A DNA stretch of 16,072 bases, taken from assembly GCA_910592205.1 (NCBI GenBank), contig CAJVPJ010000823.1:1-16072 (forward strand), written 5' to 3'. The notes under the pieces were generated by a model, which saw only the letters and a list, made by a program, of their open reading frames with translations, was not told the DNA's origin and searched no databases. Source of the stretch: Paraglomus occultum (Eukaryota; Glomeromycota; Glomeromycetes; Paraglomerales; Paraglomeraceae). The position numbers and the translations under genes are program-made. Numbering within the stretch: the first letter of the stretch is position 1; the number at the start of each line of letters is the position of its first letter. Below are positions 8,756-16,072 of this stretch, one piece after another.

Positions 8756-9091
8756 TGTCACGTATTAGATCAAATCTTTATCAACCTGCCAGTGGCAAAT
8801 AAATACGAAAGGATACACTTGATTTTTGAGTATAAATCGGAAGACTTTTGGTGCAATAATGTGTATGATACTATTGTTGGACCTAAAATAAAGGCAATCA
8901 TGGAATCAATAGGGTAATTATTAATTAACACATAATATGAGCGTACTAGTTAGTGTATACTTTTGTAAATAGTTATTGCGATAATTAACAACTTGTTATT
9001 TTATCTTTATTCTAGAATTCCTACCCGTGAGCACCCGCATCCATTTGTTCCAACAATAGTAAACGAACTGGCGGTCCCAAACCATAAATGA
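8756..9091 (+). CDS. 3' end of an unknown protein gene (two exons, 5' part not found)
   Basis: The product is not recognised. Positions 8756-8913 are open and contain NLPVANKYERIHLIFEYK, SEDFWCNNVYDTIVGPKIK and AIMESI. A donor GTAATT at 8914 and acceptor TTTATTCTAG at 9013-9015 bound a 102-nt intron. Splicing keeps the frame (glycine codon GG|A) and adds IPTREHPHPFVPTIVNELAV and PNHK before TGA at 9089-9091. Without splicing the frame ends at 8917. The balanced composition, with Trp, Cys and His, and the coherent splice make this the best unannotated coding candidate here. A TAA at 8753 means an upstream exon is needed; possible acceptors are GTATTAG at 8762-8768 or earlier sites. It could also be the remnant of a larger gene. 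Confidence 0.5.
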
Positions 9092-10376
9092 ATTTAATTT
9101 AGTAAAAAGTAATTTATTTTTTAATTTGCTAATAATATCGCAAAGGGGTAGATATTTAATAGCTGACAGGGATAAAAAGGGGTTGTAAATGCTTAAATTG
9201 ATTGGACATGACAAAAAAATAAGTGCAGTAATTTTAGAATAGCGTTATATACTTAGAATAATTACTGTATAGATTTTTGCTCAATGATGTAGGACTTGCA
9301 ATTTTTTGGTAATAAATAAATTATTTGGTATCACAATACTTAACTCTAATTGGCGTTATAAATTATACGAAATTTTTATTACAAAATTTTTTACAAAATG
9401 TTTAATAACGTTATTTTTTCTTTATCTACAAACCAACATTCGAGTTACAATTATGGGCTCTATAATTATTTTCCTTGTTGACAACCTACGTCCACTATAT
9501 TTTTTTAGACGTTAATATTTAAGTACGTACATTAGACTTTTAACCTTTGTATTTCTGTCTTGCTTATCTTTAATATATTTCGAGCATGGTTCTCGTATGC
9601 TAAAACAGGAGAAATTTGTTGCATTTGCTATGATTTCATTGCACAAGTGAACCTACATACATCCTATACACATACCTACACATTTTTGCATTATGTGCTA
9701 TCTAACTTGAATGCAAGCAAACTGCATAACAGACTCAATATGTAAATACAGCCCTGGTACAATGGGACACGGCAGACATGATACTCATTCTTGTAAGAGA
9801 CTGAAGCTGAACTTTATCGTTATTAGCGTATCAAGTGCCTTAGAGTTTAATTACATGTTGACGTTTCAAGTTCAGAATCCGCAACATGAGCCAAGAAATT
9901 TTGCAAATACGATCTGATGCAAAAAGACAAATACCTCGAAATTGATCGCTATCAAATCGTCTAGTTAAAGTTGTGTGTGCGACTTTAATAACTATAACTT
10001 TTTTTTTCAGTGAACAACCATCCATCTTATATAGTACATCATTTAACTTGTTTGAAATGTCTCTATTTTCGAGCCGGCAAAGTGCTGCTCCTCTAACTGA
10101 TACGAAAAAATAACGATTTTAAACGCTCACAAATACTTTTCAGAGGATAATTTCCAAAACGTCAAAAGTTTACACTAGGCAAGCGCGTTGCTGAGGTTTT
10201 GAAGATATGTGTCTTTACTAAAAGTGTTTGAGTCGAAAGCTTCTTTCAAGCTCTATTTACTATTACGCACAGCTACACGAAAAAAAAGTCGTTGTTATAC
10301 ATGATGGTAACGTGGCGCATCTTCATGTCGCCTGATTATTTACATCTTAGTCACACAATAATCAGTTACAGTATAA
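9092..10376. other. long AT-rich non-coding stretch
   Basis: No gene is recognised. A few chance-length open frames (such as 9306-9515, 9711-9917 and minus 10025-9840) have low-complexity or unremarkable products. I looked for the N-terminal part of the Pif1-like helicase (Walker A, GxxGxGKS/T) in 9500-10370 on the plus strand and did not see it. Confidence 0.5.
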
Positions 10377-10917
10377 CGGACATTTAATGATGCAAAAAGA
10401 AAACTACGCGTCATTAATAAAGTATTACCCGCACAAATACATAATTTCTAAAGCCGTGGACTGTATCGATAATATATAACACACCAATTAATTTAACACA
10501 ATCAGATTTCAAACTCAAAACAAATTTGCCACCTTCGATAGGCATACAAGGCGCAAGAGTCATGTATTTAAACAAGTCACTAATTGAAAAAGTTGTCGGC
10601 AATGGTACAGTTGGAATTATTACTGACTTTGACAAAGACACTCTTTCAATCAAAGTAGCGTTTTGTATACGCAGTGGAATAGTCCATCACTGTCAAACAT
10701 CTTATTTTATACAGCAGGCAGAAGGCGTCGCACATACACAATTTTCCCCACAAATTCATTGGCACTGTACACAAAACACACTACCGAACGTAACCCTAAT
10801 ACTAGACAATAACATAAAAATGCATTCATTACAGACAGAAGAGTAGTTGAGGAATACCGACGCCTTCAACTATTAGCAGAACAATCACTTAGACAAGTTA
10901 CTCCAACTACTACTTAA
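10377..10917 (+). pseudogene. Pif1-like helicase, C-terminal fragment (frameshifted, deleted)
   Basis: Pif1-family helicases are SF1 5'-3' DNA helicases; in fungi many copies belong to Helitron-type elements. Several frames together give the C-terminal order of the family: NDAKRKLRVINKVLPAQIHN (10386 on), ISKAVDCIDNI, NTPINLTQSDFKLKTNLPPS, then the signature GARVMYLNKSLIEKVVGNG with TVGIITDFDKDTLSIKVAF. The usual motif read as A-L-T-V-H-K-x-Q-G is present only as shifted bases (HWHCTQNTLPNVTL at about 10759-10800). The following S-R-A segment is deleted. The piece ends in another frame with RRVVEEYRRLQLLAEQS (stop 10915-10917). No Walker motifs remain, so it is inactive. The longest uninterrupted part is 10526-10846. 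It may belong to the same lost element as the Helitron fragment at 540-795. Confidence 0.85.
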
Positions 10918-11043
10918 ACAGCCATCATATCGCTCTAGCTAAACTTAATAAAACATACATGTTATTAATAACTTTAAAAACTATAGAAAATAAACTATTA
11001 AAAAGCGTTTCAAACGTTCATCTGCTTATATTGCACTATGCCT

Positions 11044-11060
11044 GGTCGACGCAGTCGACC
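11044..11060. repeat. perfect 7-bp palindromic arms with 3-bp centre
   Basis: GGTCGAC-GCA-GTCGACC. It stands out in AT-rich DNA by its G+C content and symmetry. It could be a dimeric protein-binding site or a small hairpin; no function can be assigned. Confidence 0.5.
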
Positions 11061-11291
11061 GTGCGCAACAAAACTTTCCTAATAATATACGTAAAAGTTA
11101 ATATTGAAATTAAAAAAATTTGCTTACTGTAATTGGAGAACATACACCAAACTAATGATGGTTGAGATAACATGGGATGGAGCATTTTGTCTGTTTTAAA
11201 ACAGTTTGGTTAACTCACAGGCCGTTTTGATAATGCCACTTAGGCCTATTTAATACCTTAAGCGTAAAAGTCTATTTGTGCGTGCCGAACC

Positions 11292-11330
11292 GTAACACAT
11301 CTGTCATGCTGATTTGACAGCAGATGTTAC
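11292..11330. repeat. hairpin-forming inverted repeat
   Basis: Outer arms GTAACA / TGTTAC and inner arms CTGTCA / TGACAG are separated by a small internal loop (CAT opposite CAGA), with an 8-nt terminal loop TGCTGATT. The total stem is 12 bp. No poly-T or other context marks it as a terminator or known RNA. Confidence 0.4.
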
Positions 11331-12268
11331 TTGTCAGTCAGCTAACTTTAAATTGTATAAACTTCAGGCGGATACATTGATCTGAGAAAAGTAGTGCAAG
11401 CGTTTGGTTATTTGAAAACATTTGTTTGTTCTATAAAAGCTGGTATTGCGAACGCGTGCATAGTAGACGTTGTCAATTTGACTACGAAAAATTGTTATTT
11501 TTACTGAATTGAAGATTACGGCTGAGCTACAAGCTCTGCTTGACCTTCTTTTCTAGCTTTGCAATGTTATGCACCCCATAAGCAGTTTTATTTTGGTGAT
11601 ATAGCGTAGCGTAATGCAGACTAAGCGTACTATTGGAAGAGTGCAGAAAACTATTTTAAAATAGAATGTTATACAAGAATGTGTCCAATAAAGAGATTAC
11701 ATGTCTGTAATCCTCTGTGCGGTGATATGTATTACGAGACTATAATTACACAAGCATTTTTCTGTAAAAAGATACTTAACGGCGGCTAAACTTCCGTGTT
11801 CAAATCTCTTAGGACGGCTACATTAATTTGTTAAAATGAATCGTATTACTGTTATACGTTTGATCTTCTCGTTTCTCTTTCACTTTGTATTTGGTGCCTC
11901 TTCTCCAACGGTTCCCTATATTATAATTCGCAAGCCAGATATTATTTTTATATAGTTATCTCTACCGTACCGTAATTAAAGAAAAAGTGTAATTATCGTG
12001 TATTGTGACATTAAAATTCATCATTACTATGCTCAATCATGGTAGTTGCATGTTATTTTAAACCGCTAACTTCTTCCGTTAAAATTTTCATTATTTAATA
12101 AAAAAGACTAAATATTAATGCTCGCTAAAAGTAAAGGGAAACGTTTTTTCTGTCGGTGAGGACATTCCTGTTAAGATCTGCCCCGAGCCTGGAATTCTTA
12201 CAGTAGACTTTATAACTCTTCTTGCTCAACGTTTGAAGAAAATGCGCTAAATATTGCAGTACAACCAG

Positions 12269-12350
12269 GTAAGTAATATTACTGCTGTCATTAGCATTTA
12301 TTACAAGTAATAACTAATTTTATTGTTTTTTTTTTTCCCAACATTGATAG
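12269..12350 (+). other. intron in the secreted-protein pseudogene (82 nt)
   Basis: Consensus donor GTAAGT, branch-like TAACTAAT, a long T tract and acceptor GATAG. Removal joins NIAVQP to GTKCITFKFHP in frame (phase 1). Confidence 0.75.
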
Positions 12351-12611
12351 GAACAAAGTGCATCACATTTAAGTTTCATCCGACTACATCTCTTCCCATC
12401 TCTCCTGTTACCTTCTTTCAAATCTGCGGCTTTTACTGTCGGTAAACCTGGATTTGGGTTAATTCTTACCAATTCTGTCACGGATGCAAATGTTCATGTA
12501 GGAAAAATTTAAACTATAAGTTTATTAAACAAGTTATCTTGATTACATATTAATGAATACATGTTCTTTATTATTAGTGTGGCGGAAAACTTAAAATTCG
12601 ATGGGAAGATC

Positions 12612-12699
12612 GTAAGCATTTTTACCGTACCATAATTTATTTTATTTGGGTTTTTTCTAAAAAAATTTAATTTATATTTAATTATATTTATTTTTACAG
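12612..12699 (+). other. probable intron in the secreted-protein pseudogene (88 nt)
   Basis: Donor GTAAGC and acceptor TTTTTACAG enclose a very AT-rich segment. Upstream bases can be read as LKFDGKI or GGKLKIRWED, so the phase is uncertain. Confidence 0.55.
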
Positions 12700-12932
12700 C
12701 ATTTAAGCTGTACAAAGTCTTACTTTTAAACGAATTTTCTTGATTGAGTCTGGCGTAAACGAAATTTTATTCTCGCCTCCAGCAGTAAAATGTTCCAATT
12801 TCAGCGGGCAAAAAAACCGTCAGAATCCCTCTGGGTCTTACTAATTAACACAATTACGATGTTACTGTTGAAGTTACTCGCAACAATGCTGAGCAATTCA
12901 TTTCAGATAATTTTAGAATCAGTCGTTGTTAA

Positions 12933-13637
12933 TGTTTAGTTTGGATATAAAAATTTAGACTGATAATTGAGAGCAATCCTCCAAGTAGTTACATTTGTTG
13001 TTGTACTTTAGTTTGGGACTATCGTATACTTTATGTTGGTTAGTTTAAATAACAATTTCTATAAACAAGTTTTCGAAATTATTACAAAATATTGGGTAAA
13101 TGTTTGTTGATTTTGCATTAGCAGACTATTTTATTGATAAAAGTAAATAACTGTATAAAAAATTAAAGTTTGAAATTGTCGAATATTCTAACGTAGGTTT
13201 GTTGAATAAAATCTGTCGCAAAAGTTTATTTGAAAATAAAGTAATGATTACTGAGATAAAGTTTCGACATAATAATAAATGTTGCAAGTATACTTTAGCA
13301 TGACGTAAATATAAAACCAATCGAATATCAATGGTTTCGACATGAGAATCTAACAAACAAAATTAATCAAGACGAATATACAACGCATTATGATGCGACA
13401 AACTATTAGTTCTCGCAGTTATTATACAATCTATTACACTCAAATGTTATTTTTTTTTTTTGTGAATCTAATTGTACGATTATTACATTAATTAGGCTGT
13501 AGAATGTAGCCCCGAAACGATAACTTGCATTTAAATCATTGGATAATGCGTTTAGATTTTTATGTAATACAATTATTGACAAAATTATTGGTGCTCGCGT
13601 GGTGATTTATTTTGGCGTTAGGTTAGCTTTATTAGAG
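12933..13637. other. AT-rich non-coding stretch before the pogo remnant
   Basis: No feature is recognised. A chance-length minus-strand frame (13356-13126) encodes an unremarkable hydrophobic product. The 5' part and terminal inverted repeat of the pogo-type transposon that follows were not found here. Confidence 0.45.
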
Positions 13638-14293
13638 TGTAAATACCGTATTTTGCACTATCAACCTCGGCCTTCTATCTTTTTCGACATGGTGGAAGCG
13701 ATGACTGTTGATTATAGGGGGCGAAAACAGTTTATATAAAAACGACGGATAATGATAAAAATAGATTCACTTGCGTGCTTGCTGTCTTAGGAGACGGCAC
13801 AAAACTTCCACCCATAGTCATCTTTAAAGGTAAAAGATTACAGAAAGAAGACTACCCACAAGACGTGATTGTGCGGATGGAAGCTTAATGACAGATTGGT
13901 TAGATACTGTCTGGGGACAAAGAGTTAGAAGCACGGTAAAACAAGGTCTCTCTTCGTCATAGATTCGCTTAAAGGACATCTAACCCAATCAGTCAAAAGC
14001 AAATGTCAAGAACAAAATCTTGTCTTAGCTGTCATTCCGGGGAGCTTACTTTTCAGTCGTTCAATCATTAGACGTATCAATCAACAAACCGTTTAAAGAT
14101 ACAATGAGAGAGAAGTTGCGTACGTGGATTGCGGAGGGTAAATTTGGGACTACGAGAGGAGGAAATTTAAAAAGCCAATAATGTTTTAATGTGTCATTAA
14201 ATTAGGGAAGCTTGGCACGATGTTCCATAGTAAACTTTTTTAAAATTTGTGGCTATCTAATAATCTCAATGGTACAGAAGGCAATTTAATATA
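13638..14293 (+). mobile_element. pogo/Tigger-type DDE transposase remnant (multiple frameshifts)
   Basis: DDE transposases of the pogo/CENP-B group cut and paste DNA with three acidic residues. Read across four or more frames, the family order is clear: IFFDMVEAMTVDYRGRKQF (to 13736), KNRFTCVLAVLGDGTKLPP then IVIFKGK (13742-13885), MTDWLDTVWGQRV (13888 on), VIDSLKGHLTQSVKSKCQEQ and NLVLAVIPG, LDVSINKPFKDTMREKLRTW and IAEGKFGT, then EAWHDVP, IVNFFKICG and LNGTEGNLI to 14293. The second and third acidic residues survive (Asp in VIDS and LDVSINKPF). The first, normally in an N-M-D-E/Q-T-P motif just before FFDM, is replaced by HYQPRPS at 13656-13676. The DNA-binding (HTH/CENP-B) N-terminus is missing. 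It is a dead fragment. GGCCCTTAT-type repeats lie about 120 bp downstream. Confidence 0.88.
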
Positions 14294-14414
14294 GAAAAAA
14301 GGTGCTGGGATGGGGATAAACCAGCTATAGTTTTACCAGAAGATGTTTGTAAAATTAAATTATCATAAATATCAGCGATAATAATATATGACGCCAATGT
14401 TGATATAATATTAC

Positions 14415-14484
14415 GGCCCTTATTTACGGCAGTCATTTTTTACATGAGGGGCCCTTATTCACGATAGGCCCTTATGTATGGCAG
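14415..14484. repeat. three copies of a GGCCCTTAT-xTACGGCAG-like motif
   Basis: GGCCCTTATTTACGGCAG (14415), GGCCCTTATTCACGATAG (14450) and GGCCCTTATGTATGGCAG (14467). Spacing is 35 and 17 bp. The G+C-rich motif stands out between the pogo transposase remnant and copy 2 of the dispersed repeat. It may be the subterminal or terminal repeat of the pogo-type element, but no inverted partner was found upstream. Confidence 0.6.
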
Positions 14485-14499
14485 TTTTCGGTATTCTAG

Positions 14500-15012
14500 T
14501 TGTTATAATTTAATGCTAATATTTTGTCTTTTGGTTTCGAGACATAATAATAAATAGACAACACGTTCGGGTTTATGAATATCAAGGGGCAGACTAGCCT
14601 AGCCGTAAATTTCGTCAGTGAGTTTATATTGACTTGTATTATTTTGTTTTTTTTTTACTATGATAAGCTTATTAATATTTTTTATTTTTTACAAGTAAAT
14701 GAGCACTATAAATTCCAAAAGATATTATCCAAAAAGTCAGCACACAAATACAGCTTGTCAAGATAATAATACCATAAACTCAAATTTTTTAGGTGACAGA
14801 ACGTTGAGTCAGGTCTTCAGAATACTGTTATGACAATTAATGATGATTTATAAATGCCTGGTGCTACTGTACTTTTAAATACATCCTATTTACACTATTA
14901 AACTTGCACTCCTGAAATATGAAATACAGGTCTATTGTGATTTTGAGGTTAAATATGCAGATTTAAATAACTGAAGTTTATTTAGTACTGCTTTTTATTG
15001 TTAGAGTATATA
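14500..15012 (+). repeat. dispersed repeat, copy 2 (partner at 6405-6895)
   Basis: Same orientation as copy 1 and homologous over its length. An intron-like segment sits in the same place (14618-14695, GTGAGT...TTTTTTACAAG, 78 nt). Spliced, the ATG at 14575 gives another 37-codon frame, but after the junction the frame differs from copy 1 because the 5' end of the second 'exon' differs by 4 nt. The 14749-14825 block is the most conserved. As with copy 1, an array of short G+C-rich repeats lies immediately upstream. The frames may be incidental, and what the element is remains unknown. Confidence 0.8.
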
Positions 15013-15617
15013 TGTAAACTTGCAGAAAAGGCAAGAAAGCTCTTGATAAAAAAAGATTTAAGGATGCAATATTATAGCTAGAAAAGCACTTTATTGATTA
15101 TTCTGACAGTTCAACTGTCCATATTAATCTTGTTATGGAAATTTAAACTTTCAAAAATGATATAATTACATAACTCATGCAAGGGAGAAGTACCTAATTT
15201 ATGGATATTCAGGTAAACAATAGTTTTAGTAATTAATTATCATCTCTTGTTCCGTTACAAACATAATTAATCGGCGCGGATAGTTTTTACCGCGTGTATT
15301 GATATATTCAGTTACTAATATCACAACAATGAAAAAATTAAAAATTTGTTTTCAAGAGAATCGTTTGTTTTATGTATTTCATGAGGACGAGATGTTATTT
15401 AATTATTATTATTATACATCAATCATTCAAACATAAATTTTAAATGATGGGCTGTAAACTACTTTCTGATACTGAAATGACATACTTCTAAAATTAAATA
15501 CATATTAATATTGTATGATTATCTTATAAAGGAATAAAATTATGGCAACTGCTTGTCTGAACATTTACAGCATCCATTTCCAAACACAAACAAAAGTATC
15601 ATGTGCAAAAAAATCTC
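15013..15617. other. AT-rich non-coding stretch downstream of the second Sel1 gene
   Basis: No gene is seen. The right part is the 3' flank of the minus-strand Sel1 gene. It does not visibly resemble the 3' flank of the kinase gene at 930-1295. Confidence 0.45.
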
Positions 15618-16072
15618 CTACATACTAATGCCTGCTCTAGATAGAAAACTAAGTTCTTTTTGTGCTTGAGCATCACCCCACTCAGCTGCTTTTTGATACC
15701 ATTCAACTGCTTTTTGTTCATCTTTCTCTACTCCAATTCCATTTTGATAACAATAAGCAAAATTATATTGTGCATCAATGTTTCCTTGTTCAGCTGCTCT
15801 TTTATATAATTCAACTGCCTTCTTAACATCTTTCTCTACTCCAATTTCATTTAGATAACAATAACCAAGATTATTGTGTGCAGCAGCATTTCCTTGTTCA
15901 ACTGCTTTTTCATATAATTCAACTGCCTTCTTCACATCTTTCTCTACTCCAATTCCACGTTGATAACAATAACCAAGATTATTTTGTGCAAAAGGATTTC
16001 CTTGTTCAACTGCCTCCTTATATAATTCAATTGCCTTTTCAAAACTTTTCTCTACTTCAATTCCTTGTTGAT
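15618..16072 (-). CDS. Sel1-repeat protein, C-terminal part (5' end outside window)
   Basis: The minus-strand frame is open from the window edge to TAG at 15618-15620 and encodes about 151 residues: four Sel1 units of about 36 residues and a short tail. Units begin GIEVEKSFEKAIELYKEA, then QRGIGVEKDVKKAVELYEKA, LNEIGVEKDVKKAVELYKRA and QNGIGVEKDEQKAVEWYQKA. The protein ends QKELSFLSRAGISM, a natural-looking C-terminus unlike the abrupt end of the kinase gene at 1296. There is no start in the window, so an upstream kinase or other domain cannot be excluded. Sel1 arrays bind partner proteins; the partner here is unknown. The units resemble those of the kinase gene in DNA as well as protein, so the two genes are close paralogues of one expanding family. 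Reading frame and repeat phase are intact. Confidence 0.9.
   Translation of the reverse strand, partial: QQGIEVEKSFEKAIELYKEAVEQGNPFAQNNLGYCYQRGIGVEKDVKKAVELYEKAVEQGNAAAHNNLGYCYLNEIGVEKDVKKAVELYKRAAEQGNIDAQYNFAYCYQNGIGVEKDEQKAVEWYQKAAEWGDAQAQKELSFLSRAGISM

Larger units (their letters stand above)
10918..11835. other. non-coding stretch upstream of the secreted-protein pseudogene
   Basis: No gene is seen. Two short palindromic features inside it are listed separately. Its right end presumably holds the old promoter of the gene starting at 11836; no TATA box is clear. Confidence 0.45.
11836..12932 (+). pseudogene. decayed gene for a secreted protein of unknown family
   Basis: The ATG at 11836, in AAAATGA context, starts a classic signal peptide, MNRITVIRLIFSFLFHFVFG, with likely cleavage after GA-S near residue 21-22. 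SSPTVPYIIIRKPD follows, then TAG at 11953. Further coding pieces follow in shifting frames: FSVGEDIPVKICPEPGILTV (about 12149-12242), FEENALNIAVQP up to a donor at 12269, GTKCITFKFHPTTSLPISPV after it, then AAFTVGKPGFGLILTNSVTD and ANVHVG. The last pieces are ESGVNEILFSPPAVKC and NYDVTVEVTRNNAEQF with ISDNFRIS, ending at 12932. Two GT-AG introns are well formed. At least three frameshifts or stops break the model. The beta-rich pattern with the closing 'Y-x-V-x-V...S-D-x-F-x-I' faintly recalls KRE9/KNH1-type cell-surface domains, but this is a guess. It was probably secreted to the wall or apoplast when intact. Confidence 0.6.

Noticed and set aside
9306-9917. Plus-strand open frames 9306-9515, 9560-9745 and 9711-9917 as genes
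   Set aside because: Lengths of 60-70 codons are expected by chance at this AT content; the products are Phe/Ile/Tyr-rich or featureless and start at non-ATG codons.
12509-12715. Minus-strand frame 12715-12509 as a gene
   Set aside because: It is antisense to the secreted-protein pseudogene, across its AT-rich intron, with an Asn/Lys/Ile-rich chance composition.
13126-13356. Minus-strand 76-codon frame as a membrane protein
   Set aside because: Its hydrophobic composition follows from the AT-rich DNA; no family, context or splice support.
13539-13637. The first third of the plus-strand frame 13539-13739 as part of the transposase
   Set aside because: Only residues from about 13638 onward align with the DDE family pattern; the preceding stretch does not resemble the usual upstream region.
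6405-15012. The direct repeat pair as LTRs of a retrotransposon
   Set aside because: No TG...CA ends, primer-binding site, polypurine tract or gag-pol coding sequence was seen between them. The interval holds unrelated fragments instead.

Overview
The window is AT-rich eukaryotic DNA, most likely from a filamentous fungus and, by inference, an arbuscular mycorrhizal (Glomeromycotina-like) genome. The signs are short GT-AG introns of about 70-100 nt, a tyrosine-kinase-like (TKL) kinase fused to a long array of near-identical Sel1 repeats, a second Sel1 gene, and remnants of Helitron/Pif1 and pogo-type transposons in long non-coding stretches. The species assignment is inference and was not checked by any search.

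Layout. Positions 1-1250 hold a broken N-terminal piece of a Helitron-type replicase/helicase (+ strand) and the 3' flank of the kinase gene. Positions 1296-4099 (- strand) are the one intact complete gene: a four-exon TKL kinase with about 14 C-terminal Sel1 units, predicted 862 residues. Positions 4100-5886 have no convincing gene, but include a GC-richer patch open in several frames. Positions 5888-6380 are two tandem copies of a ~256-bp unit carrying many copies of a GATTGCGATCAC motif. It is followed at once by copy 1 of a ~490-bp dispersed repeat; copy 2, in the same orientation, lies at 14500-15012.

Positions 7271-9091 (+ strand) contain several short coding-like stretches. The best is the 3' end of an unknown gene (8756-9091) with a clean 102-nt intron. 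Positions 10377-10917 are a decayed C-terminal piece of a Pif1-like helicase. Positions 11836-12932 look like a decayed gene for a secreted protein: signal peptide, two good introns, several frameshifts. Positions 13638-14293 are a frameshifted pogo/Tigger-type DDE transposase. From 15618 to the window end (- strand) is the C-terminal part of a second Sel1-repeat gene whose start lies outside.

The picture is an accessory, transposon-littered region between two Sel1 genes on the same strand. The kinase-Sel1 protein is probably an intracellular signalling protein in which a Ser/Thr/Tyr kinase domain is steered by an alpha-solenoid scaffold. The near-identical repeat DNA shows that the array is still changing in length. 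No intact novel system was identified. The items most worth following are the expanding kinase-Sel1 gene, the decayed secreted-protein gene, the unknown 3' gene end at 8756-9091, and the dispersed repeat pair with a conserved intron-like segment.
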